A stretch of 20,489 nt of DNA from a virus. Under the pieces are notes generated by a model. That model worked only from the letters and a program-made list of their open reading frames with translations, searched no databases and had not been told where the DNA came from. The stretch lies in the IMG/VR virus record IMGVR_UViG_3300037847_001887, positions 1 through 20,489 of that record. One strand, 5' to 3'. Below are positions 1 to 7,917 of the stretch, piece after piece. Each line of letters starts with the position of its first letter. Within the stretch, counting starts at the first letter, position 1. Both the position numbers and the translations under genes were made by a program.

Positions 1-1382
1 CCAGAACTTCTTTTCCATATTTTTTTGAAAATGTTTTAGGTTGGGAGTTTGCTAAACACCAAGAAGAGTGGCATGAACTTATGAACTCTACCCAAAGAAC
101 AGTAATCATCTGTTCAAGAGGTCACGGAAAATCTGTATTTATGCACAGTTGGGTAGTTTGGAATTTAATTTTTCAGCCACCCCCTTATCAAATGCTTTAC
201 ATTTCATCTAACCAAAAACAGACGATGGTTCACATGAGAGACATTGACAAAATATTTAATCACCCTGCTTTGAAAAAATTCAAACCTGCGAAGGGTTGGG
301 CTATTGGAAATATTACTTTAACAAATGGAAATCAAATCTTAGAGCGTTCAGTCGGTTCACAGATTCGTGGATTGCACCCACAAGAAATTATTATTGACGA
401 CCCTTTGAAAGAATTTAGTATTAGTGCTATTCAGAAAGTTACTGATTGGTTTTATGGAGACATGATTCCTACTCTTCACCATTCTGCATCACTTAGAGTA
501 ATAGGAACTCCATTTAGTTACACTGATATTTACACTGAACTGTCAGAAAATGCCGCCTATACTGTTAGGACTTATCCTTGTTTTAATGCGCTTAATGAAC
601 CTCTTTGGCCGAGTAGATGGGACTATGATTCCCTAATGGCTCGTAAGGCTGAAATCGGCTCTCTTAAATTTACGAGAGAATATCTTTGTGTTCCAGTTTC
701 TACAGGAACTTCTCTATTCAACCCAGAATATTTAGAAAGTGCCAAACATAAGGATTTAGTAATTAAGCCAATGAGAAGAGAAGGCTACAAGTATTTCGTT
801 GGGGTTGACCCTGCTATTTCCACTGATGGAGACTACAATGTAATTACTGTATTAGAAGTAGATGAGCATGATAACAAATCTATCGTTTATGTAGACCGTT
901 CTAAGAATGTTGAGTTTAGAGAGAACATAGAGAAGGTAAGAATTATTGGAAAGATATTCAATCCCGAAGCAGTTCTATTTGAGACAAACACTTTTGCTAA
1001 ATCGTTTACTCAAGAGTTGAGAAATGTATCTGATATTAATGTTCATGACTTCACAACGACTAGAAAAAAGAAACAAGAAATTATTCTTAACTTACAGATG
1101 AACTTTGAAAATGGTAAAATAAGATTACCTTATGGGAATGAAGAGAGTAGGCGAGTTTCTTCTGCATTAATAGAAGAATTGTCTATGTTTACAATTACAG
1201 ATAGAGGTAAATTTGAGGGTGTAGGGGCGCATGATGATATGGTAATGAGTCTTGCTTTAGCAAATGCGGCCACACATACAGTAAGTGAAAAGTTTATTCA
1301 TTTGGACGATTTAGGAATTTTTGATGATAGGCCGGTAGTTAAACCATTTAGAGGAAGAGGTATTATTGGTCTAAATTTTTAA
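1..1382 (+). CDS. terL: Terminase large subunit (packaging ATPase/nuclease), 5' partial
   Basis: Motor protein that pumps viral DNA into the procapsid through the portal and cuts it. The frame is open back to base 3 without a stop, and the translation before the first ATG (base 81) reads as terminase-like sequence (LGWEFAKHQEEWHEL), so the gene starts outside the window and ATG 81 is not the true start. Seen: Walker A CSRGHGKS (bases 111-134), Walker B IIIDDP (387-404), a GTP-containing coupling-type segment (VIGTPFS, about residue 141 counted from ATG 81), then an RNase H-like nuclease with acidic residues at GVDPA (Asp codon 807), LFET (Glu codon 981) and HDDM (Asp codon 1233). Both catalytic centres look intact. 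The stop lies 9 bases before the next gene. Identification is by motifs and by the portal and capsid genes downstream; no small terminase subunit is recognisable nearby. Confidence 0.93.
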   Translation, partial: RTSFPYFFENVLGWEFAKHQEEWHELMNSTQRTVIICSRGHGKSVFMHSWVVWNLIFQPPPYQMLYISSNQKQTMVHMRDIDKIFNHPALKKFKPAKGWAIGNITLTNGNQILERSVGSQIRGLHPQEIIIDDPLKEFSISAIQKVTDWFYGDMIPTLHHSASLRVIGTPFSYTDIYTELSENAAYTVRTYPCFNALNEPLWPSRWDYDSLMARKAEIGSLKFTREYLCVPVSTGTSLFNPEYLESAKHKDLVIKPMRREGYKYFVGVDPAISTDGDYNVITVLEVDEHDNKSIVYVDRSKNVEFRENIEKVRIIGKIFNPEAVLFETNTFAKSFTQELRNVSDINVHDFTTTRKKKQEIILNLQMNFENGKIRLPYGNEESRRVSSALIEELSMFTITDRGKFEGVGAHDDMVMSLALANAATHTVSEKFIHLDDLGIFDDRPVVKPFRGRGIIGLNF

Positions 1383-1391
1383 GGTGATATT

Positions 1392-2747
1392 ATGGCAACT
1401 CCGGATGAAAAAAGACAAGCGGCTGAAAGGCTAATGCAAGTGGCTGATTTAGAAGAGGAAGCGGAAGATGCTAAATCTGAAATAGAAACTTCACTTGATA
1501 TTAAATTAACAGGGTTTTTACAAGACTTAGGAATTGTAGATGAGTCAGAGGCAATTATAAAAATTAGCCAAGAGTTTGGCATTAATGCTTCTATAGCAAG
1601 AAAGCACTTGGATAATTTTCCAGATAAATATTTGATAAAAGAACAATATGTTCCAGATATTGTCAAAGAAATGAGAAAAGAAAGAAGGGGTCTAAAAGGG
1701 GAATATAGAGACAAAATGTCAAAAGCAATTGACACTTTGATTGATGGTTATTCTGAACATTTAGAAAAGTGCATCGATAGTATCTATTGGTTGAGTCCCT
1801 ACAAACCAGCCCTACAGCAGATGCGATACACAGAGGGAGATTTACTGAAACTACATTCCGTTAAAGATGTGGCGACTCGAAGAAATATAATAGAACCAAT
1901 ATGTAAATATTGGGAGTCACAAATAGAGCAGAGTGGAATGCCCTATGGAGAAAAATATTCTGCCTTACAAAAGAAAATGAATATTTCTAAGAGAGAATTT
2001 AGGAAAAGGATTACAGACATAGGTAACATAAAAAAATCCATTAGGCAGGAAACTAACGAGTTCATCCTAAAATCTGTTTGTGATAACCAAGGGATTAGTG
2101 CTAGGGAAATTTTAGAGAGCATGCCACAGAAATTATACAAAAGAAACAGCATAAAAATGATACCGCAACTAGTTAAAAAATTAGACATTACAGATGTAGA
2201 TGGGGCATATTACAAATTGGATGATGAAATTAAGAAAAACATTTGGGCTTATACTGCGGCTTTCATAGATTCCGATGGATATATTACAGTGGATAGGAGT
2301 ATGAATCCTAGAGTTGGTTTGGTTGCTACAGGTGATAGGGGTAAGGCTTTCATGTTGGAAATACACAAGGCTATCGGTTTTGGTAGATTGCACCTAGACC
2401 AAAAATCTCCACAAAATACTAGACCTGTTAATAGATTAAACTTTTATTCTCAAGATGATGTGAGAAAATTATTAACCCATTGTAGGCCGCACTTTAGAAT
2501 GAAGGGTAAGAATGCAGACCTTCTCTTAGAATTAGTTAGGATGAAAAAATCGCATAAGAAGGCAGAATGGTATAAGCAAAGGTGTGACGAAATCTTCAAA
2601 TTAATGAAATATGAAAACCATAAAGACCATGTTGGATATGATTTTACTAAAGATAACATAGATATCGAAACTGTAGCAAAGTTACACAACAATTGTAAAA
2701 TGAATATTATGGATGAACTAGAAAATGTTGGAGCGATATTAGCATGA
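1392..2747 (+). CDS. Winged-helix protein with C-terminal LAGLIDADG endonuclease-like domain
   Basis: 451 residues. ATG follows GGTGAT at 1383-1388. Residues 1-220 are helical and charged and of no recognised family. Residues 223-280 look like a winged helix (NQGISAREILESMPQ... then a short beta wing). Residues 283-405 match a single LAGLIDADG domain: the core YTAAFIDSDGYITV (287-300) has the two helix-end aspartates Asp293 and Asp295, followed by a beta-rich stretch and a PHFRMKGKNADLLLELV segment typical of these enzymes. With one motif copy it would act as a dimer, either as a homing endonuclease or as a DNA-binding protein that has lost cutting. It sits directly after the terminase and overlaps the lyase gene by 4 bases (ATGA), so the two are translationally coupled. 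It could alternatively be a diverged small terminase that acquired the domain. No sign of intein splicing was seen. Confidence 0.72.
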   Translation: MATPDEKRQAAERLMQVADLEEEAEDAKSEIETSLDIKLTGFLQDLGIVDESEAIIKISQEFGINASIARKHLDNFPDKYLIKEQYVPDIVKEMRKERRGLKGEYRDKMSKAIDTLIDGYSEHLEKCIDSIYWLSPYKPALQQMRYTEGDLLKLHSVKDVATRRNIIEPICKYWESQIEQSGMPYGEKYSALQKKMNISKREFRKRITDIGNIKKSIRQETNEFILKSVCDNQGISAREILESMPQKLYKRNSIKMIPQLVKKLDITDVDGAYYKLDDEIKKNIWAYTAAFIDSDGYITVDRSMNPRVGLVATGDRGKAFMLEIHKAIGFGRLHLDQKSPQNTRPVNRLNFYSQDDVRKLLTHCRPHFRMKGKNADLLLELVRMKKSHKKAEWYKQRCDEIFKLMKYENHKDHVGYDFTKDNIDIETVAKLHNNCKMNIMDELENVGAILA

Positions 2748-3571
2748 ATATTTATGAGGTAGCACCTAGGGATGGAATACAGAACTCACCTGTTCCAATA
2801 TCTACCTCTGAAAAAGTATTTATGATTGAGTCCCTACATTCTGCCGGAATTAAAAATATGGAAATTACTTCCTTCGTCAACCCTAAACTAGTTCCTCAAA
2901 TGTCTGATGCCGCAGAAGTGTTTCAACAAACTAAACATCTAGGAAATTTCGATGTACTAATTCCTAATAAAAGAGGGTTCGATAATGCTAAGAATATAGG
3001 GGCGAAGAATTTTAACATATTCTTTTCACCTTCCAAAGAATTTAACCATAGGAATTTGAACAGAACATTAGATGAAAAGTTTGAGGAATTGGATTCTATG
3101 TTAGTAGAAACAGATAGGAGTAATGTTAGAGCATATATTTCCTGTGCATTTGGGTGTCCCTTTGAAGGAAAGCCATCTGAATATGCTCTAAAAAACGCTA
3201 TGCTCAAAGCAGACTATCTGGCAGATACGATAGTTTTGTGTGATACTATTGGGGTGGCTCATCCTACCCAAATGCTACAAACTCTAGAACTAACCAAAGG
3301 GTTAGATGCTGAAATAGCCCTTCATTTACATGAGAATAAAAAAATAAGGAATGATATATTTTCTAATGTTAAGGTCGCTGTTGAATGGGGAGTTGAGACA
3401 TTTGATTCAAGTATTAATGGGTTAGGTGGATGCCCATTTATACCTAACAGTGGGGGTAATTTATCTACTAATAGGTTAATAAATTGGGCAAATGATAATG
3501 GCTATGAGACTGGAATAGAACTAGAAAACCTTAGAGAAATCACCGAATGGGTTAATAGAAAACATAGTTAA
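2744..3571 (+). CDS. HMG-CoA lyase-like DRE-TIM metallolyase
   Basis: 275 residues, a little shorter than cellular HMG-CoA lyases (about 300). The family cleaves 3-hydroxy-3-methylglutaryl-CoA to acetyl-CoA and acetoacetate using a divalent metal. Family signatures run in order: EVAPRDGIQN (5-14), MEITSFVNPKLVPQM (39-53), YISCAFGCPFEGK (131-143), CDTIG (166-170), LHLHEN (193-198), GLGGCP (226-231) and GGNLST (237-242). Residues equivalent to the human enzyme's Arg41, Asp42, Glu72, Asp204, His233, His235, Cys266 and Asn275 are all present (Arg9, Asp10, Glu40, Asp167, His194, His196, Cys230, Asn239). The usual Asp after the second metal His is Glu here. The shortening is at the C-terminus. It is coupled to the upstream gene by an ATGA overlap and precedes the portal. 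Family assignment is strong; actual substrate is inference. No similar gene is expected in a head operon. Confidence 0.85.
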   Translation: MNIYEVAPRDGIQNSPVPISTSEKVFMIESLHSAGIKNMEITSFVNPKLVPQMSDAAEVFQQTKHLGNFDVLIPNKRGFDNAKNIGAKNFNIFFSPSKEFNHRNLNRTLDEKFEELDSMLVETDRSNVRAYISCAFGCPFEGKPSEYALKNAMLKADYLADTIVLCDTIGVAHPTQMLQTLELTKGLDAEIALHLHENKKIRNDIFSNVKVAVEWGVETFDSSINGLGGCPFIPNSGGNLSTNRLINWANDNGYETGIELENLREITEWVNRKHS

Positions 3572-3615
3572 GTTGATAAGTGGCACACTTTAGTTAAAAA
3601 CACGGAGGTTATATT

Positions 3616-5259
3616 ATGGCAGAAAAGAGAAGGTTTTCTTTGACCAATTTATTTAGGAAAACTACCCCTACTCCAGCAGACAGGGAAGTTTACAACATAG
3701 GCATACAAGAAAAAACACCTGCTCAATTATTAAATGGACCCCTAATTTACAATATAGTCCAAAATTCAGTTATTGTTAGAACCTGTATTACTCAATTAAA
3801 ACAGGAAGTTTTCAGAAGAGGATATGTCTGGGAAAAAGCCTACGAAGCAAGATGTAATAATTGTGGAAAGGAACATAAGAGACCTGTTCAAGAATGTTCT
3901 AGGTGTGGAAGTACAGACTTAAAAGTTCCAGATGTTAAACAATTAGAATATGCTGAAAAGTTCTTGGAAGGATATGTTAATTCATCAGAACAATTATTCA
4001 TTGATGTTCTTAAAGAATTAGAAGATGACTTGAATATTATGGATGATGCCTATATTGTATTTGTAAAAGAGTATTATATTGATGGTAATGGTAAAATTAG
4101 AATGCATCGCATTAAAGAAATTTTTAGAGGAGACCCTGTTACTATGCACATTTATGCTGATGAAGAGGGAACAAGAGGAACTAAAGGATTCACTTGTATT
4201 CACCATAGAGAAATAATAGTTAAAGAGCCACATGAAAATTGTGAGATTTGTGGAGATGCACTTTATCCAGTTCATTATGTAAATAGGGCAAAGGATAAAG
4301 ACCAGCATTTTATCAAAGGAGAAGTTTTACATTTCAGTAAATATAGTCCTAGTAGACTCTATGGCCTATCCCCTATTCTCACACTATACAACCATATCAT
4401 GACTCTTATTGCTATGGAGAATTATGTCAATGCTTCCTATACTAAGAGTAGAATGCCAAGGGGATTACTTGCAGTTCAAACTCGTAATATGGAGTCTATG
4501 ATGAGTTTTTGGCGTGGGGTTAAAGAAAGAATGGAACAAGACCCCCACTATATTCCTGTAATGGGAGTGGAAAGTGAAGGTGGAAAGGGTTCTATTGAAT
4601 GGATTAAGTTCATGGATAGTCTAAAAGAAATGGATTATATTTCTGTAAAGGATGATTTAAGAGATAGAATTTCTGCTTTCTTTGGAGTTAGTAAAATATT
4701 CATGGCGGATTCTACCGCAAGTGGTGGATTAAATAATGAAGGAATGCAAATACTTGTAACTAATAGGGCAGTTCAGATGGCTCAAAATGTGTATAATGAA
4801 TATGTATTCCCATTCCTCACTACACAATTTGGTATTACTGATTGGAATTTGAAACTACCTCCTTCCGAAGAAGAAGATGAAATTGCTAAATTAAGGCAAA
4901 GGGAAATCCAAGTTAATATTGCTGCCTCGACTAAAAATTTAGGGTTTGAAGTGGATATGGATGAAGATGGTAACTTTACTTTTACTAAGCCAGAACCAAA
5001 AGAACAAGAAGGTGGAGAAGAACAAGAAGAAATTGAATTAGACCCGTATGCTGGAACTAATATAGATAGGAGTCAATTGGGACAGATGATGGAAGAAGGA
5101 ACTAAGCCTACTATGGAAGATGCTGGAAAACCAGCAAAGGTTAAATCTAATAGAAATAAGCCGAGTATGGAAACGGGACCCGATAAGAGATTTAGTGGGC
5201 TTCCTAAAGAAGCAGGAAATCAGAATGTAGATTCAAGAACAGAAAGGAGAGTTGGTTGA
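3616..5259 (+). CDS. Portal protein with two embedded zinc-binding-like segments
   Basis: 547 residues. ATG is preceded by GGAGGT at 3604-3609. Forms the ring at the capsid vertex through which DNA enters. Portal-like core: GPLIYNIVQNSVIVRTCITQLK (41-62, N-terminal region of the clip/stem fold) and KGEVLHFSKYSPSRLYGLSP (234-253), followed by a long helix with YTKSRMPRGLL and later FFGVSKIFMADSTASGG. Two insertions carry Cys/His sets: CNNC...CSRC (Cys80, Cys83, Cys94, Cys97), a classic zinc ribbon, and C-x-H-H...CEIC (Cys194, His196/197, Cys209, Cys212). The C-terminal ~100 residues are acidic then basic and probably disordered. Identification rests on these segments plus its position after the terminase. 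The zinc ribbons are unusual for a portal. Confidence 0.85.
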   Translation: MAEKRRFSLTNLFRKTTPTPADREVYNIGIQEKTPAQLLNGPLIYNIVQNSVIVRTCITQLKQEVFRRGYVWEKAYEARCNNCGKEHKRPVQECSRCGSTDLKVPDVKQLEYAEKFLEGYVNSSEQLFIDVLKELEDDLNIMDDAYIVFVKEYYIDGNGKIRMHRIKEIFRGDPVTMHIYADEEGTRGTKGFTCIHHREIIVKEPHENCEICGDALYPVHYVNRAKDKDQHFIKGEVLHFSKYSPSRLYGLSPILTLYNHIMTLIAMENYVNASYTKSRMPRGLLAVQTRNMESMMSFWRGVKERMEQDPHYIPVMGVESEGGKGSIEWIKFMDSLKEMDYISVKDDLRDRISAFFGVSKIFMADSTASGGLNNEGMQILVTNRAVQMAQNVYNEYVFPFLTTQFGITDWNLKLPPSEEEDEIAKLRQREIQVNIAASTKNLGFEVDMDEDGNFTFTKPEPKEQEGGEEQEEIELDPYAGTNIDRSQLGQMMEEGTKPTMEDAGKPAKVKSNRNKPSMETGPDKRFSGLPKEAGNQNVDSRTERRVG

Positions 5260-5260
5260 A

Positions 5261-5590
5261 ATGAGTTGGAAAGATATAATAAAACAAAATAAAACTATGG
5301 CTGATTTAAGCGATAGTGATAGAGAAAAACTTTTGCGAATAAAAGAAAAATATGATAAAACGATAGCAGAGTATCCCGAAAACTATTATACTTTTCAAGA
5401 AATGGTGGATAAATTGTTATCTAAAGGAAAAAGCGTTGATGAGATTATAGATTTTATTATTAAAGAAATAGAAGAAGAAGAAGAGTATTTGGATGAAGAT
5501 GATAACCAAATGGAAGAGATGGAAAGACGCAGGGAAAGAAGTGCTGATGCTTATTTCTCCGGTGGCGGATATAATACAGGTGATTATTAA
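5261..5590 (+). CDS. Small acidic helical protein, unknown
   Basis: 109 residues from ATG 5261. A TTG at 5252 is in frame but sits only 2 bases from the GGAG at 5246-5249, so ATG 5261 is preferred. Begins MSWKDIIKQNKT, is helical throughout, has a strongly acidic stretch EIEEEEEYLDEDDNQMEEME near residue 80, and ends in a glycine/tyrosine-rich tail SGGGYNTGDY. No family recognised. It starts 1 base after the portal stop and shares 1 base (TAATG) with the next gene, so it is translated within the portal operon. A head accessory role is guessed from position only. Confidence 0.75.
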   Translation: MSWKDIIKQNKTMADLSDSDREKLLRIKEKYDKTIAEYPENYYTFQEMVDKLLSKGKSVDEIIDFIIKEIEEEEEYLDEDDNQMEEMERRRERSADAYFSGGGYNTGDY

Positions 5591-5817
5591 TGGCAGAAGA
5601 TTTGAAACAAAAAGAAATGAGATTGAAAAAAGAACTAGCAAAGATTAGGACACAAAATGCAACAACTGATAGAGTTGTTAAGAAAAATCGTGACTATGAT
5701 ATTGCGGGAGTAGATGCAAGAACTACCCATAAGGCTACACATGGCGGAGCAGAAGTTCCCGATGTAGTTTTACTCCCTAAGAAGAAAAGAAATAAGAAAG
5801 AAAATATTCCTTTTTGA
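5590..5817 (+). CDS. Small basic protein, unknown
   Basis: 75 residues, start overlapping the previous stop by one base (TAATG). A lysine-rich N-terminal helix (residues 1-20), a middle segment GVDARTTHKATHGGAEVPDV, and a basic C-terminus VLLPKKKRNKKENIPF. The charge is opposite to that of the acidic neighbour upstream, and the two overlapping genes could encode partners; this is inference. No family recognised. Confidence 0.7.
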   Translation: MAEDLKQKEMRLKKELAKIRTQNATTDRVVKKNRDYDIAGVDARTTHKATHGGAEVPDVVLLPKKKRNKKENIPF

Positions 5818-5819
5818 TA

Positions 5820-5824
5820 GGTGA
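5820..5824 (+). promoter_or_regulatory. Ribosome binding site deciding a TTG start
   Basis: GGTGA followed by 5 bases and TTG at 5830. An in-frame GTG at 5821 lies inside the GGTGA itself and cannot be used with it, so the start is TTG 5830. The same GGTGA plus 4-5 base layout recurs before most genes here. Confidence 0.75.
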
Positions 5825-5829
5825 TTCAT

Positions 5830-7347
5830 TTGTCCACAGAAGTTACATTAGCCGTAAGAAGGGCATTTGGCGAGTGGACTAAGATTGCTAAATATTTAAA
5901 AGAATATCCAAAGGCAACAGAATCTAGAAGAAGAAGAATATTGGGCTATTTAAGAAATAGGAGTAAAGTCAAGGGGTCAGCGCAAGCAAAAATAGATGAC
6001 ACCCTTTCAATACTAAATAGAATTAATAATGGTGAAGAAGTCCTATCATTAATATTAAGAGGATATGAGCCTATAGGTGATGCAGTAGCATTAGAAAATA
6101 AGATTGAAGAATATCTTACCCAAGGAATTGAATCTAATGAATTTAAAAAGCCAGAAGAATCAGAGGAAGAACTAGATGAAGAATCAGAGGAAGAAAAACT
6201 CCAAAAACTAATAGATGAAAAATTAACACCTTTTTCTTCTACTGTTAGATATTATGGAATTGATATAACCGATAACGCAGTTAAAATATATACCGAAGAT
6301 GAAAAAGACGCAGCCTACATTGAAAAAATCCTAAACGACCCAAATTTGCCAATTTTTACTATATCTATAAATCCTATATCTGAAAAGTATTCCATGCTTA
6401 CTCTCTTAGAAGACGACTATAAGGAAGAATTTGGCGAATATCCTAGTTATCTAATAAGGGAAAAACTCGCCATGGCATTAGCAAAAATAACTTCTCAATT
6501 AGGTAAAGAGCCATTAGAAGTGGCTGAAAAATCCGAAGATATTAGAGATATATTGGATAGCCTAGAAGGTGCTTTTGATGACTTAAAACAAATACCGGAA
6601 GAAGAAAAATATATCAATTTAATTGACGAAAAGATAAAAAAATTAAAAGACAGTAGGGAAGAAATAGAAAAAAGGGTAGAAGATATTCAACAAAAAATTG
6701 ATGAATTCAAAAATTTAAGAAACCCCAAAAATAAAGAAAGGGGTAGATTAAAAATTAATCTTTTACAAAATAAACTAGACCCTCTAAAAGAAATTGTAAA
6801 AGAAATATTGATAGAAGAGGGAGATTTAGACGAATTAAAAAAATTAGTTAATGCGTCTATAAAATCGTATGAAAAAGGTTCTGACCAACTAATTAACACA
6901 ATAAACGAATTTACTAGAGAGGCTAGTAAGATAAGAAGGGCGACTGTTGCTAAACAAGGAAGGCGAGTTAAACAAAACCCAGAATATAATAGATTGATGG
7001 CTAAATTAATTAAAATATTAAATATTGAAGCATCAGAAGTAAAGAAGGGAGTTAAAATTATTCTTAGTGTTGTAAAGGATATAGATAAACTATTTACCAC
7101 TTATGAAGAATATAGTGAGGAATTAGACGATATGTTTTCTGATAAAATGAGCGAAGAGTTAAAAGAGGGTAAAACTATAGAGGTTGGCTTTTCTACCGAA
7201 ACACAACGGAAGCGTAGAAAACTCCTCGAAGAACATGAAGACCTATTAAAACTTCTTAAGTTTGCAGAGAAGCCAACCTACACAAAAGCAGACAGAGGGC
7301 AAGTAGAAGCATTAATTCGCCAAATATACAAATTAAGAGGGAAATAA
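5830..7347 (+). CDS. Long coiled-coil protein, unknown
   Basis: 505 residues from TTG 5830, chosen because GGTGA lies 5 bases upstream. The N-terminal ~75 residues are basic and helical (RRAFGEWTKIAKYLKEYP, ESRRRRILGYLR) and could bind nucleic acid or a structural partner. Residues about 105-125 are very acidic. A compact mixed segment follows (about 128-200, VRYYGIDITDNAVKIYTEDE), then extended coiled coil (about 250-390) with many Lys/Glu heptads, and a basic C-terminus. No enzyme motif, membrane segment or known family seen. It lies between portal and scaffold genes; an internal head or assembly protein is possible but unproven. Very rich in AAA and GAA codons. Confidence 0.8.
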   Translation: MSTEVTLAVRRAFGEWTKIAKYLKEYPKATESRRRRILGYLRNRSKVKGSAQAKIDDTLSILNRINNGEEVLSLILRGYEPIGDAVALENKIEEYLTQGIESNEFKKPEESEEELDEESEEEKLQKLIDEKLTPFSSTVRYYGIDITDNAVKIYTEDEKDAAYIEKILNDPNLPIFTISINPISEKYSMLTLLEDDYKEEFGEYPSYLIREKLAMALAKITSQLGKEPLEVAEKSEDIRDILDSLEGAFDDLKQIPEEEKYINLIDEKIKKLKDSREEIEKRVEDIQQKIDEFKNLRNPKNKERGRLKINLLQNKLDPLKEIVKEILIEEGDLDELKKLVNASIKSYEKGSDQLINTINEFTREASKIRRATVAKQGRRVKQNPEYNRLMAKLIKILNIEASEVKKGVKIILSVVKDIDKLFTTYEEYSEELDDMFSDKMSEELKEGKTIEVGFSTETQRKRRKLLEEHEDLLKLLKFAEKPTYTKADRGQVEALIRQIYKLRGK

Positions 7348-7348
7348 C

Positions 7349-7681
7349 ATGGATTGGGACTGGTATGACGACATAGAGAAAGCCGAAATATTGGCTTCAT
7401 TAGAAGAAAAACAGAAAAAGAGATTGAAGAAAACGCTACAAGCGGCAGAACCTACAGAGTATTTTGGTCAAGATTTTACTAAGTTAGGTGAATTATTAGA
7501 CATGATGAAAGAGTTGGATTTAGTAAAGTCTGATAAAAAATTGTCTAAGAAAATGGAAACTATGGATGAACAAAACATTGATATTATAGCCACCGCCAGC
7601 AAACTTCGTAAAGAGTATGAAACACTCTATAGACAAATCCGAAAATTAGTATATCCAAAGAAGGGGGATGATTTAAGATGA
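7349..7681 (+). CDS. Small helical protein with N-terminal MxWD[YW]Y motif
   Basis: 110 residues, ATG 1 base after the preceding stop. Begins MDWDWYDDIEKAEIL, resembling the starts of the proteins at 7917 and 8186 (MTWDYY). The rest is helical with Lys/Glu-rich stretches and ends KKGDDLR. No known family. Its stop overlaps the next gene by 4 bases (ATGA). It belongs to a run of small genes between portal and ligase, probably co-translated. Confidence 0.75.
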   Translation: MDWDWYDDIEKAEILASLEEKQKKRLKKTLQAAEPTEYFGQDFTKLGELLDMMKELDLVKSDKKLSKKMETMDEQNIDIIATASKLRKEYETLYRQIRKLVYPKKGDDLR

Positions 7682-7917
7682 CAGAAGTAAATGATGAAGT
7701 AGTAATGCTACTAAAGGAACTTGTTCAAAGAGTACAACAATTAGAAAAGGTCGCATATGACAATGACAATGTTCTGATGAAGTCCGGATTTGTTGTAACT
7801 AACAGTCCGACTCCTACAATGAATAACAAAATCGCTTCCACTTTCTCAATGGATGATGTAGCAAATATGTCATTCGATGAAATGGCAAAAATAATTGAAA
7901 GGGCGGGTGCGAAATAA
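7678..7917 (+). CDS. Miniature scaffold-related protein
   Basis: 79 residues, coupled to the upstream gene by ATGA. The N-terminal half is a short coiled coil containing QLEKVAYDN (residues 21-29); the C-terminus contains SMDDVANMSFDEM (57-69). The scaffold half of the protease-scaffold gene carries QLEKIAYDN and SMDEVANMSWADL in the same order, the second also at its very C-terminus. A Pro/Thr linker (TNSPTPTMNN) separates the two parts here. It therefore looks like a shortened relative of the scaffold. In scaffolds of tailed phages the C-terminal helices often bind the coat protein, so this protein may be carried into the procapsid or help nucleate it (inference). Confidence 0.78.
   Translation: MTEVNDEVVMLLKELVQRVQQLEKVAYDNDNVLMKSGFVVTNSPTPTMNNKIASTFSMDDVANMSFDEMAKIIERAGAK

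Noticed and set aside
1379-1735. Minus-strand open frame of 118 codons opposite the LAGLIDADG gene
   Set aside because: Hydrophobic Ser/Leu/Ile-rich translation typical of the complement of an AT-rich Lys/Glu-coding gene; the plus-strand gene has a ribosome site and a domain.
3572-3615. TTTAGTTAA in the gap before the portal as a TATA box
   Set aside because: Poor match, and the predicted start would fall downstream of the ribosome site.
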